The translations under genes were made by a program, and so were the position numbers. 64,000 bases of DNA from Lacinutrix sp. WUR7 (GTDB lineage: Bacteria; Bacteroidota; Bacteroidia; Flavobacteriales; Flavobacteriaceae), in NCBI RefSeq assembly GCF_016864015.1, contig NZ_CP045067.1, positions 2,180,001-2,244,000 of the forward strand. The letters are read 5' to 3'. Positions 53,365 through 62,385 of the stretch are shown here, piece after piece (the stretch's first letter is position 1; every line of letters starts with the position of its first letter). The notes below the pieces were generated by a model, which ran no database searches, was not told the DNA's origin, and worked only from the letters and a program-made list of their open reading frames with translations.

Positions 53365-53482
53365 TGGATTCGTATGGATAGATACATTTTATGTATTAGT
53401 AAATACAAATGTCACCTAATGTTTTACTTAATTTATTGAACATTTTAAATACTAATGAATTAGTCTAAATAGATTCAGCATT

Positions 53483-53517
53483 AAAGCCGAAATAACATTA
53501 CGCTATTCCGGCTTTTT
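53483..53517 (+). terminator. terminator before the first sulfatase gene
   Basis: AAAGCCGAAATA and TATTCCGGCTTTTT pair with one mismatch and are followed by T5. Confidence 0.8.
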
Positions 53518-53547
53518 ATTTCATTAGAAATCTCTTAAAACAACCAA

Positions 53548-55020
53548 ATGAAAACATATAGTTTCAAAATAATTCTACTTGCAATAATTATCAGTTTCAA
53601 TAGCTGTGATACCAAGCAAAAGGAAGTAGCTGTAAATAACACGAACAATAGAGATCAACCAAACATTATCCTTTTTGTATCAGACGACCACGGGACGGAT
53701 GCATTAGGAGCTTATGGAAATCCTATAATCAAAACACCAAACTTAGATAAGTTAGCTGCAGAAGGCACCAAATTTACAAACGCGTATTGCACCAGCGCAA
53801 GTTGTGCTGCTAGTCGTTCTGTTATTCTCTCTGGTCAGTTTGGTCATGCTACAGGTTCTTATGGGCATGTACACGATTATCATCATTTTAGTACTTATGA
53901 TAGTATTAAATCACTTCCCGTATTACTTAGTAAAGCTGGTTATGAAACAGCTCGAATTGGAAAATATCATGTTGCACCAGAAAAAGTATATCATTTTAAT
54001 CAAGTATTAGAGGCAGATCCAAGAAACACCGTTGAAATGGCAGAACAATGTGCAGATGTGCTAAACTCAGACAAACCATTCTTCCTATATTTCTGTACAG
54101 ACGATCCACATAGAGGTCAGCCATTTACTCCCGATCCTTGGGATGCGCCAAACAGTTTTGGAAACAAAAAAGAAGGCTATAAAGATGTTGAAACTATTAC
54201 TTATAAACCTGAAGATGTTTTAGTACCAGCATTTTTACCAGACACCAAACAAACACGAGAAGAAATTGCAGAATACTACCAAAGTGTATCGCGTATAGAT
54301 CAAGGTTTTGGAAAATTAATGCAAATGTTAAAAGACACTGGTAAAGCAGAAAATACAATCGTATTTTATATTTCTGATAACGGAATGGCATTTCCTGGAG
54401 CAAAAACTACAGTGCACGAACCAGGAATTAAATTACCATGTATTATAAAAGACCCAACTAAAGATGCTAAGGGAATTACTAGTGACGCTATGATTTCTTG
54501 GGTAGATTTAACACCAACCATTCTAGATATGGCTAAGGTCGATTTTGAGCCAAATAAATTTCACGGAAATTCTTTTAACGATGTTATAGGAAAAGAAAAA
54601 GTTGAAGGTTGGGACGAAATATATGCCTCACACACATTCCACGAAATTACCATGTATTACCCAATGCGTGTGGTAAGAAGTGATAATTATAAACTTATTT
54701 GGAACATAGCTTACCAACTAGAATACCCATTTGCATCAGATTTGTGGGCGTCGTCTACATGGCAAGCTATTTACAGAAATGACATCGAGTATTTTGGACC
54801 TAAAAAAGTAAAAGATTATTTATTCAGACCAGAGTTTGAGTTATACGATTTAAGTAAAGATCCAAACGAATCTAATAATCTAGCAACAAATGAAGCTTTT
54901 AAAGAGGTGTTAGAAACTATGCAAACCAAAATGAAAGCCTTTCAAACCAAAACTAAAGATCCTTGGATGATTATGTGGAGTCATGATGCATCCTTACAAG
55001 GAAGTGGAGTGAATTTATAA
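53548..55020 (+). CDS. S1-family sulfatase, lipoprotein (1 of 4)
   Basis: 490 residues. Lipoprotein signal ends FNSC (Cys20). Alkaline-phosphatase-type sulfatase: metal site ILFVSDDHGTDALGAYGNP, the formylglycine site C86-A-A-S-R90 in TSASCAASRSVILSG, RIGKYHVAPEKVY, FFLYFCTDDPHRGQPF, VFYISDNGMAFPGAKTTVHEPG. Cys rather than Ser means aerobic-type maturation by a formylglycine-generating enzyme, or the anaerobic maturase, is needed; neither is in the window. The C-A-A-S-R variant (Ala in place of Pro) is accepted by known sulfatases. Substrate position cannot be told. Preceded by a terminator, so it may start a new transcript. Confidence 0.95.
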   Translation: MKTYSFKIILLAIIISFNSCDTKQKEVAVNNTNNRDQPNIILFVSDDHGTDALGAYGNPIIKTPNLDKLAAEGTKFTNAYCTSASCAASRSVILSGQFGHATGSYGHVHDYHHFSTYDSIKSLPVLLSKAGYETARIGKYHVAPEKVYHFNQVLEADPRNTVEMAEQCADVLNSDKPFFLYFCTDDPHRGQPFTPDPWDAPNSFGNKKEGYKDVETITYKPEDVLVPAFLPDTKQTREEIAEYYQSVSRIDQGFGKLMQMLKDTGKAENTIVFYISDNGMAFPGAKTTVHEPGIKLPCIIKDPTKDAKGITSDAMISWVDLTPTILDMAKVDFEPNKFHGNSFNDVIGKEKVEGWDEIYASHTFHEITMYYPMRVVRSDNYKLIWNIAYQLEYPFASDLWASSTWQAIYRNDIEYFGPKKVKDYLFRPEFELYDLSKDPNESNNLATNEAFKEVLETMQTKMKAFQTKTKDPWMIMWSHDASLQGSGVNL

Positions 55021-55030
55021 GTTTATTTTT

Positions 55031-55057
55031 CCTGACAGGTTTCCAAAACCTGTAAGG
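55031..55057 (+). repeat. CCTGACAGGTTT hairpin between sulfatase and GH110-like gene
   Basis: CCTGACAGGTTT, CCA, AAACCTGTAAGG: a palindrome with near-perfect arms, similar to the CCTGTCAGGTTT intergenic repeats I recall from Bacteroidota. It may act as a weak terminator, since TATTTT follows. Single copy here. Confidence 0.5.
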
Positions 55058-55094
55058 TATTTTAGAAAAAAATAGTTTATCGTTAAAATATAAT

Positions 55095-56909
55095 ATGAAA
55101 AAAATTAAACATATCAGTCTACTTATCATTTTCAGTCTATTAATGTCATGTAATTCAAACGCTACGGAAATTATTGACATAGTTCATTCTGAAGGAGACA
55201 TGACAATGACAATTCGAGAAGCTATTAAAAACGCCAAAGAAAAAGATATCAAACTTGTTTTCGAAAAAGGCACTTACACCTTCAAAACAGATTACGCTAT
55301 TGGTAAGTACATGTATGTTACAAATCATAGTAATGGGTTCAAAAAAATAATTTTCAATTTTGATGGATTTAACTCTGTTGAAATTGAAGGAAATGGGTCA
55401 GAATTTATTTTTAATGGACAAGCCATGCCTTTCGATTTTGAGGAGTGTAATAAAATTAGAGTTAGCAATATTGTTATAGATTGGGATATTCCTTTCAGTT
55501 TTCAAGGTGATATTATTGAAATTAATAAAGCCGAAGAATGGTTCGATTTAAAACCATATACCGAAGGATTTTCTTGGGAACTAAAAAAAGGTAAAATTAC
55601 ATTTCCAAATATTAATGGTTTTAGCTATTCAGAATTAGGAAGCACATTATCACACAATAAAGAAACCAAAGCAGTCGATTATGGTGCTTGGGACATGTCT
55701 CTACATCCAGATTCTGTTGAAAAACAACCAAACGGATTATTGCGTTTTTACGTTAAAGGAATAAAACATTATCCTCGCGTAGGTTCTATTTTACAATCTA
55801 AAGGTGATCATGATAATAATAGATACGCACCTGCATTTTTAACCAGAAATTCAAAAGACATTGTATTTGATAAAGTAATAATTCATCACGCTTTAGGAAT
55901 GGGTTTTTTGTTTGAAAGATCGGAAAACATTAAAATCATAAACTCTGGAATTTATATAAGAGAAGGTTCAGACCGAATGATATCTGCAACTGCAGATGCT
56001 ACACATTTTGCCAATTGTAAAGGTGATATTTTAATAGAAAATTGCCGAATAGAAGGTATGTACGACGATGGTACAAACGTCCATGGAACCTATGTAGCAG
56101 TAGATAAAATTATCGATAGTAAAACGGTGAGAGTTGCATTAAAGCACAAACAGCAAAAGGGATTTCAGTTTGCAGGAGTTAATGATGAGGTTTGGTTTAT
56201 TAAACAACCAAATCCGCAACGAAGAGAAACCAATTCTGTAACAAAAGTTAAAGTTATTAATGATGATTATACAGATTTAACCTTTACTTCCAAAATCCCA
56301 ACAGATTTGAAAGTAGGAGATATTTTAGAAAATAAAACATGGAATCCAAACTTTACAATGCGCGGAAATACCATTAGGGATCATAGGGCAAGAAATATTA
56401 TTATTAAAACACCAAAGAAAATAATTATTGAAGACAATGATTTGTCATCAATGATGTCTTCAATTATGTTACGAGGAGAAACTTTTTTTTGGTACGAGTC
56501 TGGTAATGTCGAAGATGTGCTAATTAGAAATAATAGATTTATCCATTGCGCTTATGGTGGCGCAGAACATGCCATTTTAAAAGTGTCACCAAGACTAGGC
56601 AAAACCTTTGATGATTCTGTGCTTTACGATAGAAATATAATCTTTGAAAACAACACCATTGAAACTTTCGATAACCGAATTATTTGGGCAGATAGAGTAG
56701 ATGGATTAATAGTGAGAAACAATACTATTAAACAAACCTTTACTGAAAAACAACAATATCCTGATGCGTTTATGTTCGATTTAATTAATTGTAATAATGT
56801 CGAAATTAGTAATAATACATACGAAGGTAATTCCAAAAATGTATTGAAAGCAGATGCGGTTTCACAAAAGACATTAAAGTTTAATAGCAATAAAGGATTA
56901 AAAAAATAA
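55095..56909 (+). CDS. GH110-like alpha-1,3-galactosidase, beta-helix lipoprotein
   Basis: 604 residues. Lipobox SLLMSC (Cys19). Right-handed parallel beta-helix repeats throughout (for example IIEDNDL, VLIRNNRFIHC, IIFENNTIETF, LIVRNNTIKQTF, VEISNNTYEG). Features that recall GH110: VIDWDIPFSFQGDII near 120-135, ADATHFANC (300-308), GMYDDGTNVHGTY with the Asp324-Asp325 pair (322-333), RARNIIIKTPKKIIIEDN and FFWYESGNVEDVLIRNN. The DD pair is a plausible catalytic base site as I remember the family; unverified. GH110 enzymes release terminal alpha-1,3-linked galactose, known from blood-group B antigens and from lambda-carrageenan oligosaccharides. The esterase-like gene follows after three bases. 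Confidence 0.72.
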   Translation: MKKIKHISLLIIFSLLMSCNSNATEIIDIVHSEGDMTMTIREAIKNAKEKDIKLVFEKGTYTFKTDYAIGKYMYVTNHSNGFKKIIFNFDGFNSVEIEGNGSEFIFNGQAMPFDFEECNKIRVSNIVIDWDIPFSFQGDIIEINKAEEWFDLKPYTEGFSWELKKGKITFPNINGFSYSELGSTLSHNKETKAVDYGAWDMSLHPDSVEKQPNGLLRFYVKGIKHYPRVGSILQSKGDHDNNRYAPAFLTRNSKDIVFDKVIIHHALGMGFLFERSENIKIINSGIYIREGSDRMISATADATHFANCKGDILIENCRIEGMYDDGTNVHGTYVAVDKIIDSKTVRVALKHKQQKGFQFAGVNDEVWFIKQPNPQRRETNSVTKVKVINDDYTDLTFTSKIPTDLKVGDILENKTWNPNFTMRGNTIRDHRARNIIIKTPKKIIIEDNDLSSMMSSIMLRGETFFWYESGNVEDVLIRNNRFIHCAYGGAEHAILKVSPRLGKTFDDSVLYDRNIIFENNTIETFDNRIIWADRVDGLIVRNNTIKQTFTEKQQYPDAFMFDLINCNNVEISNNTYEGNSKNVLKADAVSQKTLKFNSNKGLKK

Positions 56910-56912
56910 ACG

Positions 56913-57809
56913 ATGAAAAAATATATTTTCATTTTTGTAATGGTATTCATTTTTACAGGATGTAAAACAAAGAATGTTGAAACTAAAACTGAGGATAAAA
57001 AAGAGGTGCAAGTCGTTTTATTAGCAGGACAATCAAACATGCAAGGTGCAGGAGATTTTGATCAATTAGATCCTTCAGAAATTAAAAGAATTGAAAAGAT
57101 TTCAAGTCGAGTTTCACTAAGTTTTAATGGTGGTAAGGCAAAACCATTATCTTATTATGATAATAAACCATCAGAAAAATATGAGTTTACAAAACGCTTT
57201 GGGCCAGAAATTTTTATAGGTTTAACCTTAGCTGAAAATAATCCTGACCAAGAATTCTTATTAATAAAATGTTCACAAGGCGGAACGGCTTTATATGGCG
57301 CTTGGAATCCTAATTGGACAGCCGAAAAAGCAAAAGCTGTTGAAAAACCAAAGAAACAAAATATTAAGCTTTATAATATGCATATTCAAGATGTTAGGGC
57401 CAATCTAAAAGCATTAGAAACTCAAAATAAAACCTATAAAATTATTGGTTTGGCTTGGATGCAAGGTGAAAACGATGCGGCTAAAGAGATTAGCGCAACA
57501 ACCTATGAAGCAAATCTAAAACTATTAGCCCAAAGTTATAGAGATGAATTTGGTGTCGAAAATATGCCATTTGTTATCGGACAAATTAACTCTAGATATG
57601 GTAAGTTTAAAAAACTAGGGCCTGCAATGGTAAGAAAAGCAATGGAGGATGTTGTTAATTTAGATGCAAACGCAGACATTATTAAAACAACGACAGATGC
57701 TAATTGGAGCGATTATCCAAAACATACAGATAATGTGCATTACAATGCAGAAGGACAAAGACGCTTGGGAATCGCATTTGGAGAGAAATTAATTATTTTA
57801 AACAAATAG
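56913..57809 (+). CDS. SASA-type carbohydrate esterase, lipoprotein
   Basis: 298 residues. Lipobox FIFTGC (Cys17). SGNH-hydrolase of the sialate O-acetylesterase-like (SASA) group: catalytic Ser41 in LAGQSNMQGAGDFDQL, KCSQGGTALYGAWNPNW, WMQGENDAA, and the C-terminal Asp273-x-x-His276 in TDNVHYNAEGQRRLG. It probably removes acetyl groups from a glycan in the periplasm or at the surface. Three bases after the GH110-like gene and five before the next sulfatase, so tightly co-transcribed. Family-level function only; the exact ester is unknown. Confidence 0.85.
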   Translation: MKKYIFIFVMVFIFTGCKTKNVETKTEDKKEVQVVLLAGQSNMQGAGDFDQLDPSEIKRIEKISSRVSLSFNGGKAKPLSYYDNKPSEKYEFTKRFGPEIFIGLTLAENNPDQEFLLIKCSQGGTALYGAWNPNWTAEKAKAVEKPKKQNIKLYNMHIQDVRANLKALETQNKTYKIIGLAWMQGENDAAKEISATTYEANLKLLAQSYRDEFGVENMPFVIGQINSRYGKFKKLGPAMVRKAMEDVVNLDANADIIKTTTDANWSDYPKHTDNVHYNAEGQRRLGIAFGEKLIILNK

Positions 57810-57814
57810 ATAAA

Positions 57815-59344
57815 ATGAAAAAGGGTTTACTACTTGTAATAATTATTGCTTTTTTCTCGTGTAAAACGGAAAAATCTTCTAATGTTGAAACTTTTAAAAA
57901 ACCAAATATTGTTTTCGTTTTAGTAGACGATTTGGGTTATGCAGATGTCGGATTTAACGGTTCTAAATATTTTCAAACACCAAATTTGGATGCCCTTGCT
58001 AAAGAAAGTTTAGTTTTAGATAATGCCTACATGTATCCAACTTGTTCTCCATCTCGAACTGCAATTTTTACAGGAAAACAATCGTTTAGAACAGGCGTTT
58101 ATACCGTTCCGGTTTTAGAAAAAGGAACAGCCGAAGAAAATATTTTTTCACGATGGACAGTCGGAAAAGAACATCCAATCTATGCAGAACCTTTAGCAGA
58201 AGCTGGTTATAAATCTATTCATATTGGAAAATATCATATCGTTGGCCCATATCCTGAAAAAGAATTAGCCATGCCGTTTCCGTTTCAACAAAAACTAACA
58301 CAACCAGAACCAGGAGATTATTCTTGGGTAGAAACACATAAAAAACCGGAAATTGCTCAATATTATCCAGAAGGACGTGGTTTTATAAAAAATGTTGGAG
58401 GTACTTTTAGAGGTGATCCAGGTTTTGAGGAAGGTGGTTACAAAAGTGTTGCTGGTGGTTATTGGGCACCTTTTAGTAATCCATTTATAAGAGAAAAGGC
58501 AAATGATGATTGGTTAACAGACCGATTAACAGACGAGGCTATTGACTTTATGAAATCGCATAAAACCGAACCGTTTTTAATCAACTTAAATTATTACGCA
58601 GTCCACAGAGCCATTAGGTCTAGAAGTGACGCTTTGTACGAGAAATATAAAAACAAACCTGTCGATTCTGTTTTAGGTCAAGGTATTGGTAGAAATGCTA
58701 AACTAAGAGATTTAGCCATAAAATATGCTACAATGGTGGAGTCTGTTGATGATAATATAAAACGTGTATTAGATTTTTTAGATGAAAGTGGTCTAAGAGA
58801 AAATACTATTATCATTTTCACATCAGATAATGGTTACCACAGGATGGCAAGTGCAAACAAGCAATTAAGAGGTGCAAAAGGCGATATTTACGAAGGTGGA
58901 ATAAAAGTACCTATGTTAGTGAACTGGCCTGAAAAAGTAACACCAAGACGAAGTGATGTTGCGGTAACTGCTTTAGATATTTTTCCAACGTTAATGGATT
59001 TATCTAAAACGGAAGATTACGATAGTTCTGAATTAGATGGAGCTTCAATAATACCATTATTTAAAAGTGATGATAAATCACTTAACGAAAGACCATTATT
59101 TTGGCATTTGGCAAGTCGTTATAAACACGGAACCTGTTCTGTAATACGAAAAGGAGATTATAAATTAATTCAATTTTTAACTGATGGAAAATTAGAATTA
59201 TACAATTTGAAAAATGATGCTTCAGAAAGTAAAAACCTTTCAGAAATGGAGTTAGGAAAATCTAAAGTATTGCTGTCGGAATTAGTAGCATGGCGAAAAG
59301 CAAATAACGTGCCTTTACCACCAAATTCTGTTTTAGAGTTTTAA
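57815..59344 (+). CDS. S1-family sulfatase, lipoprotein (2 of 4)
   Basis: 509 residues. Lipobox FFSC (Cys16). The most canonical sulfatase of the locus: metal site IVFVLVDDLGYADVGFNGS, formylglycine motif C77-S-P-S-R81 in YPTCSPSRTAIFTG, HIGKYHIVGP, LINLNYYAVHRAI, FTSDNGYHRMAS, GAKGDIYEGGIKVPMLVNWP. It is close in type to arylsulfatase-A-like enzymes of algal-polysaccharide loci. Cys-type maturation required. It starts five bases after the esterase gene and is followed at 61 bases by another sulfatase, so part of the same unit. Confidence 0.95.
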   Translation: MKKGLLLVIIIAFFSCKTEKSSNVETFKKPNIVFVLVDDLGYADVGFNGSKYFQTPNLDALAKESLVLDNAYMYPTCSPSRTAIFTGKQSFRTGVYTVPVLEKGTAEENIFSRWTVGKEHPIYAEPLAEAGYKSIHIGKYHIVGPYPEKELAMPFPFQQKLTQPEPGDYSWVETHKKPEIAQYYPEGRGFIKNVGGTFRGDPGFEEGGYKSVAGGYWAPFSNPFIREKANDDWLTDRLTDEAIDFMKSHKTEPFLINLNYYAVHRAIRSRSDALYEKYKNKPVDSVLGQGIGRNAKLRDLAIKYATMVESVDDNIKRVLDFLDESGLRENTIIIFTSDNGYHRMASANKQLRGAKGDIYEGGIKVPMLVNWPEKVTPRRSDVAVTALDIFPTLMDLSKTEDYDSSELDGASIIPLFKSDDKSLNERPLFWHLASRYKHGTCSVIRKGDYKLIQFLTDGKLELYNLKNDASESKNLSEMELGKSKVLLSELVAWRKANNVPLPPNSVLEF

Positions 59345-59405
59345 ATTAAACCAATTTTAGAATTATAAGTCAAAAGAACATAATCTTGTGTAAAATTAGA
59401 ATAAT

Positions 59406-60917
59406 ATGAATTCAAAGTTTTTAAAATTATCAGTTTTCGTTTGTTGTTTCATGGTATTGTCTTGTAATGCACAAAAAGGAAATAAAACAACCATAACAAC
59501 AGAGAAAAATATTAAAAAGAAACCTAACCTTATCATTATCCATACAGACGAGCATAATTTTAGAACCATAAGTGCGTATCAAAAATTATTATCAGAAGAG
59601 CAAGCTTTTGTTTGGGGAAAAGGGAATAATACCACGACACCAAATATTGATAAATTGGCAAGTCAAGGTGCTATAAGCACAAGCTATTATGCTGCTTCAC
59701 CAGTATGTACACCTTCAAGAGCATCTTTGGTAACAGGTTTATATCCACAAGCAACTGGTGCTCCAAAAAACGGATTACATTTAAGTGAGGATGTTCCAAC
59801 CTTTGCAACCATTTTAAGAGACCAAGGTTATGCCACTTCTTATGTTGGTAAATGGCATTTGGCAGGTCATGATAAATATAGTTTCGGAATAAAGTATAAA
59901 GCAGGATTTGAAGACAATCGTTTTATGATGCGTGGTGGTCATGCACCATATTTCAAACTTTCTAAAGACGGTTCCGTTATAACAGGAATTAATGAAAAAG
60001 TCGCGGCTAAATTACCTGAGGAAGAAATCATTCATGTAACGGACTTCTTTACAGATAAAACACTCGAAATTCTTGAGCGCGATAAAGACAAACCATTTGC
60101 TATCATGTTATCTATTCCAGATCCGCACACACCAGATGTTGCGCGTCCGCCTTACGATGTTATGTACAAGGATTTAAAGATTGAAGCACCAAAAACAATG
60201 TCGCCAGAATACACAGCCATTAAACCATCTTGGGCAACAGATAAAACCAAGAACGAAACTATTGGCAGTAAATCTTTTGAAAATAATAAAGAAAAAAATG
60301 CCTTAAAGCAATATTTTGGAATGGTGAGTCATATCGATGATAGTGTTGGACGTATTCTTAAATTTTTGGATGATAATAATTTAGTAGAGAACACCATAAT
60401 TATTTTCACTTCCGATCATGGAGATATGTTTTTTGAACACAACCGAAGAAATAAAGGTGTGCCATATGAAGCGTCTTCTAGAATTCCATTTTTGATTCGT
60501 TATCCTAAAAAAATACCATCTGAAAAAGTGATTAACACCGCATATACAAATGTAGATTTTACACCAACAATATTAAGCCTGATGGATGTAAAAACAGATG
60601 TGGAATTTCATGGTTTAGATACTTCTAAAGATTTTACAAATTCAGAAAAAGTAGTAAATAGCGATAGAATTACATATTACGCCAAGTCAGGTGGTTGGTG
60701 GGTAACAGCTGTTAGTGATCGTTATAAATTGGTTATTGATAAAAATGAGAAACCGTATTTATTCGATTTAGAAAAAGATCCAGATGAGCTAATAAACTTT
60801 TACTACGATAAAGCGTATTCAGAAATAGCAAAAATGATGCAAACAGAATTGTTTAAACAATTAAACAAGTATGATGAGCCTGGATTAAAGGCGAAACAAG
60901 GGTACGTTACTGAATAA
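59406..60917 (+). CDS. S1-family sulfatase, lipoprotein (3 of 4)
   Basis: 503 residues. Lipobox VLSC (Cys20). Formylglycine motif C101-T-P-S-R105 in ASPVCTPSRASLVTG, YVGKWHLAGHDKYSFG, MLSIPDPHTPDVARPPYDV, IFTSDHGDMFFEHN, PYEASSRIPFLIRYP. The first metal site is unusual: IIIHTDEHNFRTIS has Asp-Glu where most relatives have Asp-Asp. A 25-residue stretch before TPNIDKLASQG is also longer than normal. All other catalytic residues are present. Gene order places it within the same operon-like run. Confidence 0.94.
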   Translation: MNSKFLKLSVFVCCFMVLSCNAQKGNKTTITTEKNIKKKPNLIIIHTDEHNFRTISAYQKLLSEEQAFVWGKGNNTTTPNIDKLASQGAISTSYYAASPVCTPSRASLVTGLYPQATGAPKNGLHLSEDVPTFATILRDQGYATSYVGKWHLAGHDKYSFGIKYKAGFEDNRFMMRGGHAPYFKLSKDGSVITGINEKVAAKLPEEEIIHVTDFFTDKTLEILERDKDKPFAIMLSIPDPHTPDVARPPYDVMYKDLKIEAPKTMSPEYTAIKPSWATDKTKNETIGSKSFENNKEKNALKQYFGMVSHIDDSVGRILKFLDDNNLVENTIIIFTSDHGDMFFEHNRRNKGVPYEASSRIPFLIRYPKKIPSEKVINTAYTNVDFTPTILSLMDVKTDVEFHGLDTSKDFTNSEKVVNSDRITYYAKSGGWWVTAVSDRYKLVIDKNEKPYLFDLEKDPDELINFYYDKAYSEIAKMMQTELFKQLNKYDEPGLKAKQGYVTE

Positions 60918-61013
60918 AAAACAAAATGTATTTATTCTAGGAGACATTGAATAAATCGAGAAGCACATTATTTATCTATTGTCATATTATCTTAGTTAAA
61001 AATTAGTTTTATT

Positions 61014-62354
61014 ATGATTAAAAAGAAATTGAATTATCACGTTTTTGGTTTTAAAATATTATTTTTTTCTTTGTGTTTAAGTATATCATCTTGTTCTAAA
61101 GACGAAGTTGCTCCACAACAAGAAATTGTACAAGAAGAGGAAGAAGAGGTAGAACAAAACAATTTTCCCAGATTAACAGATAACGAAGATCGTTTCTATA
61201 CAGATAACATTCCTAATAGCGAAACCACACTACAACTAAGTGGTATCCATAGCGCAGCAGATAGTAATTTGCTAAATCAAGAAATTTTAAATCTTTCAAA
61301 TGCAGGTGGTGGAATAATTAAAATTACAGGAGGAACATATTACTTACTTGATGTAAAATTAAGATCGAATGTGCAACTTAAATTTGATGCAGATGTTATT
61401 ATTCAACCAGATTTAAGCGGAAATACCTTAAATAAAAACTTAAATATTTTCGACATTGGAAACGAGTTTTTGGTTCAAAATTCAGCGATTACAAATAGCC
61501 AACAAAATAGCGTAGATTCAAGCACATGGTTTACAGTGGTTATTCCAACAGGAGATTATAGAGGTGTGCGAGTAGCTGAGTTTAGTTATGCTCATAATTT
61601 TCAAATGTCTGGTTTAAAAATTGAAGACACTAACTCTGTTTTTTCGAGTATTGTGTTAAATCTATCAGATAGTAATAGCAAAGATGAAATTTCTAACAAT
61701 GGCATTATAAAAGATATTATAGCTACAGATAGTCATGTTGGATATGGGATTGTTCAAATTCAAGCAGGAATAACAATTTTGTTTAAAAATCTTGATGGTG
61801 AAGGTGGAAGTACATTAAGAGTAGAAACTGGTGTATCAACCATTAATATGGACAATCAATTAACTGTTGACGATGTTGTTGGTCGTAATATAATAGGTCG
61901 ATTTGGTGATGGTGTGTTAACATTTTCTCCTCATAGAGTAGATCAAGGTCGTGTGGATGTAGAAAATATTGTGGCAATCAATTCAACTTATGCAGTACGT
62001 TTGGCTGCTGGTTTTTTAGATAATTCAGGAACATTAGATAATATTGGGACTTTTAACAATTTGTCTTACGTTGGGAATATTACGTGTACAGGTGGAAATG
62101 GAGCACAAATAAAATCTAAAGATTATCCGTTTTTTAACTGTGTGGATAGACAGATTATAATTGATAGTCCATGGAATGTAGATGAAGAAAGTAAATCAGG
62201 TAAATCCATTGGTGTTTTTAGAGACAATTCAAGCCAAGCAAGTGGATGTGAAGATGGGTGTTATGAGGTTAATATTGAAAATATTAATATAACTAACGAT
62301 GATTTTGAAAATGGAGCAGATTACATAATTAACAGTATGAAAATAAATTGCTAG
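61014..62354 (+). CDS. beta-helix lipoprotein, possibly GH82-like (iota-carrageenase type)
   Basis: 446 residues. Lipobox SISSC (Cys27), then an acidic linker (EEEEEVEQ). From about residue 60 a right-handed beta-helix: NAGGGIIKITGGTYYLLDVKLRS, VQLKFDADVIIQPD, NFQMSGLKIEDTNS, GYGIVQIQAGITILFKNLDGEGG, TLRVETGVST, VENIVAINSTYAVRLAAGF. The VQIQ...LRVET spacing reminds me of GH82, where a Gln and a Glu 23 residues later belong to the active site, but an Asp expected two residues after the Glu is Gly here. It could be an inactive or altered GH82 relative, a different beta-helix hydrolase or a lyase. C-terminal Cys-rich piece SGCEDGCYE. Function open. Confidence 0.65.
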   Translation: MIKKKLNYHVFGFKILFFSLCLSISSCSKDEVAPQQEIVQEEEEEVEQNNFPRLTDNEDRFYTDNIPNSETTLQLSGIHSAADSNLLNQEILNLSNAGGGIIKITGGTYYLLDVKLRSNVQLKFDADVIIQPDLSGNTLNKNLNIFDIGNEFLVQNSAITNSQQNSVDSSTWFTVVIPTGDYRGVRVAEFSYAHNFQMSGLKIEDTNSVFSSIVLNLSDSNSKDEISNNGIIKDIIATDSHVGYGIVQIQAGITILFKNLDGEGGSTLRVETGVSTINMDNQLTVDDVVGRNIIGRFGDGVLTFSPHRVDQGRVDVENIVAINSTYAVRLAAGFLDNSGTLDNIGTFNNLSYVGNITCTGGNGAQIKSKDYPFFNCVDRQIIIDSPWNVDEESKSGKSIGVFRDNSSQASGCEDGCYEVNIENINITNDDFENGADYIINSMKINC

Positions 62355-62385
62355 TACAACTGGATAAAAATAAAAAACGTAAATA

